Below are positions 46,776 to 55,210 of a stretch of 64,000 nucleotides of DNA, in pieces. Origin of the DNA: Rhododendron vialii (Eukaryota; Streptophyta; Magnoliopsida; Ericales; Ericaceae); assembly GCF_030253575.1 (NCBI RefSeq), contig NC_080561.1, forward strand, positions 34,247,564-34,311,563, in the 5' to 3' direction. Under the pieces are notes generated by a model, which saw only the letters and a list, made by a program, of their open reading frames with translations, was not told the origin of the DNA and made no database searches. Made by a program: the position numbers and the translations under genes. Every line of letters begins with the position of its first letter. Within the stretch, counting starts at the first letter, position 1.

Positions 46776-49700
46776 ATGGGGGACCAATACTTCAGCTTTG
46801 AAGTACACCATGGGGGACAATTTGTTTGGAATCCACAAGTGGCCTATATGGGTGGTAAGGTAGATTATGTAGGTGAATTTGACCCTGCTAGGTTGTCATT
46901 ATTTGAAATTAGGGATGTGTACTACAAGATGTTAGGTGGTACAGGTGCAATTGACCTGTATTACAGGTGGCCTGGGTATACACTTGATACAGGTTTAGCA
47001 ATGATAAATTGTGATGGTGATGTGCTAAAGATGTTAGAGATGTACAAGGGTTTGACTGTCATTATAATATATGTGGATAAGTTAATGGACCCCCTCCTAG
47101 TTATGTCATCCAATGGTGAGATTTTATCAAGTTCTCCAGTAATGCCAAATGGACTTGTCATTGACCTATCTGATAATGATGAGGGCACAGGGGTTAAGGA
47201 CTTTGGGGCTGAAACTGTAACTGAAACTGAGGTTGAGGACATTGGGGATGAAAATTTAACTGAGGTTGGGGACATTGGGGATGAAGAAGAGGCTAGAATG
47301 GAGTGTGATCTTAGTGATGCAGATTCTGAGGACTTAGATTATGTTGCTAGTGAGGAAGATAATGACGAAGTTAGTGATGATGATGAAGTTAGTGATGATG
47401 CTAGTTGGATGTATGAGGATTTAGAAGGTCCAGATGATGACATTTTTGAAGTTAATTCCCATAGGAGGGTACCTGAACAACCTCAACCACAACCAACCAA
47501 TGCAGATGTTAATACTGATGAGAAATGGTACTCTGACCCAGAGGATGAAGAAAATCTTAGTCTAAAGGGATCATCAGATGAAGAGGGGGATGGACACCCA
47601 GAATTCAAAGAGAAGATCCACATGGCCAACCCTATATTGGTAGAAGGAATGAAGTTTACTGGAGCAAGACAATTTAGGGAGTTTCTTAAAGAGTGGAATG
47701 TGGTCAATGGGTATGACATAGAGTACAAGAAAAATGAATCTACTAGGATTACAGCTGTTTGTAGGTATGGCTGCACTTGGAGGATTCATGCTTCTCCTAT
47801 AATGAGGACCACAACTTTCCAAATAAAGTCAATAACAGGGGAACATGAGTGTGGAAGGCAGTATGATAATAGGCAGGCCAATTCCAGCTACATAGGGAAG
47901 AAGTTGTTGGATGAAATCAAGGACAACCCTGCCATTAACATAACTAGTTTGAAGAACAAGATAAGGAGGAAGATTATGGTGGATGCTAGTAGGTACCAAG
48001 TTTACAGGGCAAAGAGGAAAGCAACAGAACTGATTGCTGGTGATATCAAAGAACAATACCTAAGGATTTGGGATTATGCTGAGACAGTTAGGAAACACAA
48101 CCCAGGGAGCCATATCATTATCAAAACTGATCCAGATACAGTTGAACCTACCTTACAGAGGATGTATTTCAGAGTGTCAGCAATGAAAGATGGATTCTTG
48201 GCAGGGTGTAGACCTATCATAGGACTTGATGGATGTCACTTGAAAGGTATTTATGGAGGGCAGTTGTTGACTGCTGTTGGGAGAGATGGGAATGATAACA
48301 TGTTCCCTATTGCTGTGGCATTGGTGGAGCTTGAATCAAAGGATTCTTGGACGTGGTTTCTACAGGTTTTGCAAGAGGACATTGGCAGTTATGAAGAGAT
48401 GGGTTGGACATTTATTTCAGATAGACAGAAGGGATTGATTGAGACATTTAATGAGCTGTTGCCAGGGTGTGATCACAGGTATTGTCTTAGGCATATGTAT
48501 AGCAACTTTAAGGTGAAATTTCCTGGTGCTTTTTTGAAGGATTTATTCTGGAAAGCAGCCTCCACATGCAGTGTAAGTGGGTTCAATTATTGGATGAAAA
48601 CAATTGAAGAAGCTGACCCCAAGTTAGATGAAAGGAGGCAGACAGCTGTAGAGTGGTTAAGGGCTATTACCCCTTCACTGTGGGCAAGGTCTCACTTCAG
48701 TACAAGAAGCAAATGTGATGTGGTAGTTAACAACATATCTGAGTCTTTCAATTCTTACATCTTGGAGGCCAGGGAACTGCCAATTATCTCAATGTTTGAA
48801 TGGATCAGGAAGAGAGTGATGCAAAGAATTCAGGTTAAAAAGGCTGGGATGCAGAAATATTTTGGTCATTTATGTCCTAATATACATGAAAAGATAGAGA
48901 AGTTGAAGGTAGAGAGCAGGATCTGTGTTGCAGCTTGGTGTGGTGAGTTAGAGTTTGAGGTTGATTACTATGACAGGACTTATATAGTGGATTTGAGAAC
49001 CAAAATTTGCAGTTGCTGCAGATGGCAACTAACAGGTATACCATGCTGCCATGCTATTGCAGCCATTCAGAAGAACAAAGAACATGTGGAGACTTACGTC
49101 CATCCTTATTTCACGAAGTCTGGGTACCTCGCTGCATATTCCTACATGATCCACCCAGTTCCAGATATGCTTGACTTTGTAGAAACAGGTTTTCAACCTC
49201 TAAACCCACCAAATTCTAAAAGGGGAAGTGGTAGATCCAAGAAACTGAGAAGAAGGACTACAGATGAACCTAGAGATCCAAACAAAGTTACAAGAAGAGG
49301 GTTGAATGTTACATGTGCCAAATGTATGCAAGTTGGGCACAACAAAAGATCATGCAAGAACAGGATCCATCCTAAGTCCAAGTTAGTCAAGGTAAATTTA
49401 TGTCACTTAGTCATCTCCATATATTGCACTCATGTTTTCATTTTATTTAATGACGTGTATTTGTTTATGCCAGAATGGTCAGACATCCAATGCAACATCT
49501 CAACCAATGGGAACACATACTGATGTACCTCCCATAATAGTAATATTCAGAATCATTTCATGTTGTTTATCATTTCATGTATTAGACAATTTCATATTGT
49601 ATTTGACTTGCTACTCTTGCATGACTTTTTAGGGCACAAGAACTAGAGCTGGAAGAGGAGCAAATGGAAGGGGAATGACAACTTCAATTGGAAGGGGAGC

Positions 49701-50031
49701 AACTGGAAGGGGTGTCACAACTGTTGGAACTGGAAGGGGAAGGGCAAGGGGGGCTGGATCTTCACAACCTCCAATTGGTTCATCATCACAACCAGTTGGA
49801 AGAAGTACCGGAAGAGGTGTGACTGGAAGGGGAAAGGGGGTTGGATCTACACAACCTCCAACTGGTTCATCATCACAACCAATTGGAAGAGGTACTGGAA
49901 GAGGTGTGACTAGAATAAGTGTTGGAAGAGGTGGCAAAGCTTCATCATCAGGACCAGTTGGAGGACCTTCTTTGGCAACAGTGCTTCAGAACATAAGGGC
50001 AAAAAAGCAAGCTACAGTCACTGGGATGTAG
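46776..50031 (+). CDS. MULE transposase (MURA-type), three exons
   Basis: Exons 46776-49391, 49474-49539 and 49633-50031 join in phase 0 at GT...AG introns to give about 1026 residues. In order: an N-terminal PB1-like domain (about 1-105, FSFEVHHGGQF); an acidic linker (about 125-260); the MuDR DNA-binding domain (about 290-360, FREFLKEW, CRYGCTWRIHA, HEC); and the DDE core with Asp485 (GLDGCHLKG), Asp549 (SDRQKGL) and probably Glu656 (NNISESFN). A SWIM zinc finger starts at Cys745 (CSCCRWQLTGIPCCHA) and a CCHC knuckle at Cys847 (CAKCMQVGHNKRSC). The Gly/Arg-rich tail has repeated GRGxTGRG and SSQP units. All catalytic motifs are present and no stop interrupts it. I prefer the ATG at 46776 (MGDQYFSF) over an in-frame ATG 15 bp upstream, though either is possible. 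It cuts and pastes the element in the nucleus. Confidence 0.93.
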
Positions 50032-50039
50032 TGGCTTAG

Positions 50040-50470
50040 GGCTTTACTATGTGTTTGTGTTTTTTTTTGGGTTTCTGATACTTATGGTAACTGTTAAGTA
50101 ATGTTGGTTGCTGCTATGCAATCTTTTTGACATTGGTGGTGTAGTTGCCAATGGTTAATTATGTTGAAACTGAATTATGTGGCTGCTATGCAGTCTTTTT
50201 GACATTAGGATTGTTTGTGTGCTTGCTCGGCAGGCTGCTACTTCATTAGGAACTGTTTGTGTGCCTGCTCTGCAGTCTTTTTGGTATTAGGAACTGTGAA
50301 CTAATGTTGGTTGCTGCTATGCAGTCTTTTTGGCAATGGAATTCCAGTTATTATTGGCAATGGAATGTCTATTTGCAATGGAACAGCTAAGCGTATTATT
50401 TTATTAAGTTAGAACTGTATGTTTGAACTATATTCTACCCATATTTTTTCATGTTTGAACTGTGATGTGG
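50040..50470. repeat. Degenerate direct repeats between the convergent MULE genes
   Basis: Four or more diverged units built on GCTGCTATGCAGTCTTTTTG followed by ACATTAGG or GCAATGG lie at about 50110-50345, between the 3' ends of the two genes. They may be simple slippage products or 3'-end signals. No gene is present. Confidence 0.6.
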
Positions 50471-50674
50471 AATGTGAGTTTGTATGCTAGAACTGTAATG
50501 CAAAACATTGGAATCACAAGCTGCACTATTACGATTCAATCACATAAGTTCAACACAAAGTTAGAACATTGGCTTTCAATTTTGCATTACACCAAAACAC
50601 TCCCACTCCCTAACCACTTCCCCAGCTACTGGAAGAGGAACCCAACAAAAAAAACCAAAAAAAAAAAAAAAAAC

Positions 50675-50737
50675 CTAATCCCCTTCCAAACCCTACTTAC
50701 TGCCCAGCTTCCCTTCCAAACCCTACTTACTGCCCAG
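50675..50737. repeat. Two-unit 30-bp tandem repeat
   Basis: CCTTCCAAACCCTACTTACT plus GCCCAGCTTC occurs twice in a row just beyond the stop of the GRF gene, next to an A-rich run at about 50646-50673. Confidence 0.85.
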
Positions 50738-50739
50738 CT

Positions 50740-51156
50740 TCATTTCATTATCAACAAAATTGTGCAAAGCACACACAATGCAGAGGTCCACCAGATCCAC
50801 TTCATCATCGTCTTGAATGCTTCCACATTTGCTTCCACCATCATCAGTCTAGCCATCAAATGTGGGTCTTCATGAACCACCCTAGGGCTCTCTTCCACCC
50901 TTGGCCTCTCTTCCACCATTGGGCTCTCTTCAACCTTCTCGTCTCCTACATTACTGATTTGAACAGGTTTACACCAAGCCCAGGTATCACAACCCCTTGG
51001 TTCAGAATCACAGACGTAATAGAGCTTCCCCTTCGATGGCTTCTCAGACTCCACCACTCGAATTGCAGCTCTCTTCCCACATCGACACTTCTTTGGTACG
51101 TACCTTAAGTCTAGAGCATCGCAACCCTTAGAGTTGGTTGTGGATGAGGAAGCCAT
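50740..51156 (-). CDS. GRF-type zinc-finger protein with C-terminal membrane segment, MULE second gene
   Basis: This is a 138-residue protein on the minus strand. Cys24-x-Cys26, Cys49 and Cys56 with Trp59, Trp61 and Cys62 (CRCGKRA, KPSKGKLYYVCDS, GCDTWAWC) form a GRF-type zinc finger, a fold known to bind nucleic acid in proteins such as APE2 and TOP3A. A Glu/Val/Arg-rich linker (about 70-95) follows, then a probable short helix (MARLMMVEANVEAFKTMMK) and a hydrophobic segment, residues 119-136, that looks like a tail anchor. It converges on the transposase and starts about 210 bp inside the right terminal repeat, the same layout as mudrB in maize MuDR but with no sequence likeness I can see. 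The role in transposition is inference. The alternative is a captured host gene. Confidence 0.8.
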   Translation of the reverse strand: MASSSTTNSKGCDALDLRYVPKKCRCGKRAAIRVVESEKPSKGKLYYVCDSEPRGCDTWAWCKPVQISNVGDEKVEESPMVEERPRVEESPRVVHEDPHLMARLMMVEANVEAFKTMMKWIWWTSALCVLCTILLIMK

Positions 51157-51366
51157 GGCTGGGTTGCAGAAGATGATGAACGAAGAAGGAAAGAGGAATA
51201 GGAGAGACGTATGGGAGAAGTACCAAATGGATTGATAGGGTTTTGTTCTTATATTTGTTATTTGATACTAATTAAGGGCATTTTGGTCATCCATGGTAGG
51301 ACAAAGTTGATCCAATTGCCGAAGAAGAGCGTGTACACCACGATCTGTTACTGTGGATGGAAATGC

Positions 51367-51478
51367 TCACTGTGCACATTAGTCCAGAAACCAGAAGGTG
51401 TTATGTGCTGATATTCAAAGGAGGAGGGGTGTATCCGCACCCGGCGCAAACCATGAGGGGTCAAGGTGAAAATTTCCC
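51367..51478 (-). repeat. MULE right terminal inverted repeat (112 bp)
   Basis: Perfect complement of 46100-46211. It lies about 210 bp upstream of the start of the minus-strand GRF gene. Confidence 0.95.
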
Positions 51479-51837
51479 TTTTATTAAAATAGCTTTTAGG
51501 ATGTTGTTGTAAAAAAAATTTAGTTCAAATTGAGTACCGGTAAGATCTTATCAATTTTTTTAACTTTTGACTCCTGTAAATTCAGAAACCAAAAATCGAC
51601 TTAGGACCCTTAAAATAATATTTTGGACAAATTGAATTGGTCGGATCAATTGTGTAGAACCTCGATGTGCGTCCCACGGGTGTAAACTTGGTGCACTCAA
51701 TAATTTTCCCACTCAATTAAGTCCAGCCGCCCTAGCTTCTGTCGCGTATATATATCCCTATAACCTCCTTTGTCAATTTTCGAACGTAGTATCACACAGT
51801 CACAGAGAGAGAGAGAGAGAGAGAGAGGAACAGGAAC
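51479..51837. other. Proximal NAC-2 promoter, copy B, cut off by the MULE
   Basis: About 360 bp from the MULE end to the ATG, nearly identical to copy A, with the TATA-like box at 51747-51755 and a shorter (GA)n leader. All upstream sequence further than 360 bp has been displaced by 5.4 kb. Confidence 0.8.
51747..51755 (+). promoter_or_regulatory. TATA-like box of NAC-2, copy B
   Basis: TATATATAT followed by CCCTATAACC about 90 bp upstream of the ATG, matching copy A. Confidence 0.5.
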
Positions 51838-52641
51838 ATGACTGTACCAAAAGGCTATCACTTTACGCCTACAGATCAAGAACTCCTTCTAAAATATCTC
51901 GACAAGAAGTGTACGAACGAAGCCCTGCCTTGTGACGTGGTTGTCGATCGTGAGATTTATGGCGACAAAGCCCCGTGGCAGATTTTTACGGACGAAGACC
52001 CATGGGAGATATCCAAAACCAAAGACAAGAAGACAGATTTATGGAAGACAGAAGGTACAATCTACGTTTTCACGACCTTGATCAAGGCCAGCCAAAACAG
52101 GATTGCCAGAAAAGCCGGTTGTGGCTCATGGCATGGAGAGACGGCTCGTGAAGAAGTTAAGAACGGTAAATGTGCAATAGGGTACAAGACAACGTTGTAC
52201 TTTGAGATTGCCGCCGACGAACCTATTGCAATGGACGGGCCTGTGGAAAAAGGCCACTGGATCATGCAAGAGTACTCTCTCTGTAATGGCAATACTGATA
52301 AAAGTAAAGGCAAATATGTTCTTTGCAGGATAAAAAGATTCGACTCAAAGTACACCAAGATTTCTCCGAGAAAAAGAAAGATTGTTGAGGCTGCCACTAT
52401 TGATAATGACCTTGTAGTTCCGAAATCCGCAAAGCGTGTTAGACGTGTTAGACCTGAGGTTATGCAAGAAAAGAAGATGGAGTACTGTGATATTACTGCG
52501 ACACCGGATACAGAAGTTGTTCCCTTCTCAAAAGATCAACAATTTGTGCAAGATCAGAATTTTCTAATGAGTGACGATGTGAATGAGTTAACCATTGAAG
52601 AACTTGAAGCTATTTGGGAACAGGAGACCTTGGCATTGTGA
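51838..52641 (+). CDS. NAC domain transcription factor (NAC-2, copy B)
   Basis: 267 residues, intronless, nearly identical to NAC-2 copy A through the NAC domain (PKGYHFTPTDQELLLKYL, KAPWQIFTDEDPW, GCGSWHGET, KGHWIMQEYSL, KYVLCRIKR). Differences concentrate in the C-terminal third: an inserted TID, a duplicated RRVR stretch, DQNFLMSDD, and an end at EAIWEQETLAL instead of the longer tail of copy A. The frame is open throughout. The conserved ELTIEELEAIWEQE is present. With the MULE about 360 bp upstream it keeps its TATA-like box but has lost the distal promoter, so its expression may differ from that of copy A. Confidence 0.9.
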   Translation: MTVPKGYHFTPTDQELLLKYLDKKCTNEALPCDVVVDREIYGDKAPWQIFTDEDPWEISKTKDKKTDLWKTEGTIYVFTTLIKASQNRIARKAGCGSWHGETAREEVKNGKCAIGYKTTLYFEIAADEPIAMDGPVEKGHWIMQEYSLCNGNTDKSKGKYVLCRIKRFDSKYTKISPRKRKIVEAATIDNDLVVPKSAKRVRRVRPEVMQEKKMEYCDITATPDTEVVPFSKDQQFVQDQNFLMSDDVNELTIEELEAIWEQETLAL

Positions 52642-54461
52642 TAATTCTGCACTAGTTCATTGAAATGATTCGTTGTTCATTTTTAAGTACTCTAAATTTC
52701 AACAAACTGCAGAAATGATAGTTTAAATGTTGATTGTTTATTTATTTATTTATCAATTAAGAGTTTTCTATACTTCTTCCATATAAGGCCGAAACAACAC
52801 AATGTCAAGGACTTGAGCCTCTTCTAACCGAAACGAAGTATCTAATGTCATATTCATCACAACAAACATTGCCAATCCCAAATGAGACAATAGGTACCAT
52901 AGGCCGGGAAGCCTCTCCATCCTGGAAAGTGGATGAAGAGCTTGTGCTGCAGGCGATTGCGGTCAACAATGGATTAAACAGAAACGATACCGTTGGGTTG
53001 GGTTGCCAAACAGCAGCTCTTTGGATGATCTCGAGGAACTGTTTGCGAGTAAAGGCTTCAATTGTCTTGCATCCTCCATGTTGAGTTGGTTCGATGATCA
53101 GCCCACACCTAATCGCAAAAATAGTTAAACGCACGAGAAAAACAATCCAATAATGAAAACATGGACAGTCAAATGACTTCAAGGCAAAAAAAAAAAAAGG
53201 GTAAAGCCAGGTACACAACCATTCTGAAGATTTTTTATCTTCCCACTTCGGCCAAAACAATATTGATGTTCCTCTAAATTAGAAGCATGCAAAATCAACA
53301 CGGAGTTAGTTTAACCACTTCAGTTTCCAATACACATTTCCCCAACAACAAAAACTGAACGGAAATTCTTTTTCAAGGCGATAAGACATAGAAAAGTAAA
53401 GGGCATCGATCTATATGGAACTTAAACAGAAAATACATACCAGGAGTTGGCTTAAGTAGAAGGTCATCTCTCATGCATGTTCCGAAAAGTTCCAAATTCT
53501 TATCAACCTATTCCTTCAACTTTCCGAAAGTTATAAAAGAATCAAGGGCCACCTCAACACCCCATCGTTTTCCAACATTGTCACAGATACAAGGACGTGA
53601 AACCACAATTTCTCAATAGTATAATTCAGTGACAAATTTCAATCTTGCTAAAATTTACCATTAGTCATTATAATGATCAAGTTAATGTCTTGTAGATTTG
53701 AAATGCTTAGTAAATTTACCATTTTACCTTTTAAATTATCATTTGCTTGGTAAACTTATCATTCCCTCTTTTATTGCATGATGGGAAGTAGGTTGGAATA
53801 CATGAAGTCCAGTATTACTTCTTTTTCACTGATTTAGAGAGATTTTAGTTTTTAATGATGTAGGAACCACCCCATGGCAAGGCCTCTCCAAAACTTCTAT
53901 GGTGCTCCCTAGTGGTATGGGAGAACCATACTCCCAATAACCTTTCCACAGAAATAGGTGTTATATACCATTGACTAAGGCAACACTTACTAACTTATAA
54001 AGCTAAACTTACTATAGAATATGACAACACTTACTATCTTAAAAAGGTAAATCACAGTCCTTGGATCAAACAATCAACAAAAAGTAGAGTGGTTTTGTTA
54101 AAAACGAGATGTTTTTTAAAACTTTTGACCAAAAAAATGTAGGATTTACTAACTACAGAAACAGATGTTATATACCATCAACTAAGGCAACACTTACTAT
54201 CTTATAAGGCTAAACTTACCATAGAGTATGACAACACTTACTATCTTACAAGGCTCTACCAATGGTTGAGATGAAACCAATCAGATCCAACGATTCAGGA
54301 ACAAGGGGAGTATGGTGCTCCCAAACCGCTTGGAAGCACCACAGTTGTTGCCCACATTGGTATGATTAATATGAATTGTACCATTAATAAGGAAAACTCG
54401 GACATATTCCTAACTTAGGAGCTCCAAGGGTAGACGAAAACTAGGAGGATTTATCTCCAAA
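52642..54461. other. Intergenic with gene fragments and a spaced repeat
   Basis: It holds the unrecognised two-exon fragment (52805-53600). A spaced direct repeat is also present: GTTATATACCAT, then CTAAGGCAACACTTACTA and TATGACAACACTTACTATCTTA, at about 53948-54048 and again at about 54169-54250. No other gene is seen. Confidence 0.55.
52805..53600 (-). pseudogene. Unrecognised two-exon gene fragment
   Basis: On the minus strand an upstream exon ends RDDLLLKPTPG at 53451 with a GT donor. After a 342-bp intron, a TTAG acceptor at 53109 leads to CGLIIEPTQHGGCKTIEAFT, QFLEIIQRAAVWQPNP, then a frame that closes at 52805. The upstream exon (RWGVEVALDSFITFGKLKE) has an internal TAG, and the exon phases do not match, so the gene is broken. 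I do not recognise the family. Parts of the upstream exon (CGATGGGGTGTTGAGGTGGC) recur near 55738-55760 and 60335-60360 beside the two F-box genes, so it belongs to the repeatedly duplicated unit. Confidence 0.45.
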
Positions 54462-55210
54462 GGGTTAAATTCCACGAACAGCCTCTCATCTATTCACTTT
54501 TCTCACACGCACCCTCCTAACTTTAAAAGTTCCCAAACTGATCCCTCGTCTATAAATGTTACCCGACTGGAACCCTTCTATTACATGACCATTTGTTGCC
54601 AGGGCAAATATCACGGGTTTGGGTACTTTTTGGATAAAAATGCCCTTGAACACCACTATATACATGCTACTGGGGTACATGACACCTCAACAGACTCCCA
54701 TTGACGGGGGAGGATTCTGAGTTAACTTTGTATAGACATGGGTTACTTTGGTTTTATGTAAGGAGCTAAAAACGAGTCCTTCGGAGGGCTCCTCATTCTC
54801 AATGCAAGCTAGTTCTTACTTGTTTTTAGTGAGGAGGCTACCCTAAGATAGAAGTGAATATAGCCCGGTTGTGATTTCTTCCTTGGGCAGGCCTGACTCG
54901 GGACTATGGCAGGGCAGCACGCTCTGCTCTCTCGCGACCCCTACTGTCGCCAAACTACGACAAGCGTTTTGCCTTTTGAAGCGCCAGTCGCGTAGGGCGA
55001 TTGGGCTAGGCCAAGTCAGAAAGGCTTTGGCAACGGTAGGAGTGACTTCCTCCTCAACTTCCCTAATAAGCATATTCTTTCTTGCGGATTCGTTATGCTC
55101 CGAGATGAGTGCCCAATTCTGGGCTTTTAACCCCACCTTTGCGTTTTTAAAGTTGAGGGGGTGTGTATGAGAAAAGTGAATAGATGAGGGGGTGTCCATA
55201 GAAATTAACC
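54462..55210. mobile_element. Non-autonomous MULE-like element with long inverted ends
   Basis: The left end AAGGGTTAAATTCCACG, then CTCATCTATTCACTTTTCTC and ACCCTCCTAACTTTAAAA, is the imperfect complement of the right end, over about 80 bp. The interior (about 54880-55030) is unusually GC-rich (GGCAGGGCAGCACGCTCTGC, AAGCGCCAGTCGCGTAGGGC) and may be captured sequence. I could not find a matching target duplication. Only its right half is present next to the second F-box copy (about 59670-59875), so a duplication breakpoint falls inside it. Confidence 0.55.

Larger units (their letters stand above)
46100..51478 (+). mobile_element. Complete two-gene Mutator-like element (MULE)
   Basis: This 5379-bp element begins GGGAAATTTTCACCTTGACC and ends with its exact complement. 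The inverted repeats match base for base over 112 bp. TTTTATTAA is duplicated at 46091-46099 and 51479-51487, the 9-bp duplication of Mutator elements, and copy A keeps the empty site at 22004-22012. It carries a three-exon MURA-type transposase on the plus strand and a convergent GRF zinc-finger gene on the minus strand, each starting near one terminal repeat. Intact genes and perfect termini suggest it moved recently and may be autonomous. It is inserted about 360 bp upstream of the NAC-2 copy B start. Confidence 0.95.
31185..52785. repeat. Large direct segmental duplication, copy B
   Basis: Collinear with 3607-23310. Of its 21.6 kb, 5379 bp is the MULE, leaving about 16.2 kb of shared block. 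It lacks the hAT element and the 2.7-kb segment of copy A. Homology to A stops within the NAC-2 3' flank near AGTTTTCTATACT. The left limit near 31184 is only the point where copy A meets the copia LTR and may not be the true end. Confidence 0.95.

Noticed and set aside
46961-48056. Several minus-strand frames inside the transposase gene
   Set aside because: They are antisense shadows of a well-supported coding exon.
49629-49937. Minus-strand Pro/Leu-rich frame opposite the transposase tail
   Set aside because: It is the reverse of the Gly/Arg-rich exon and mirrors its repeats; no independent support.
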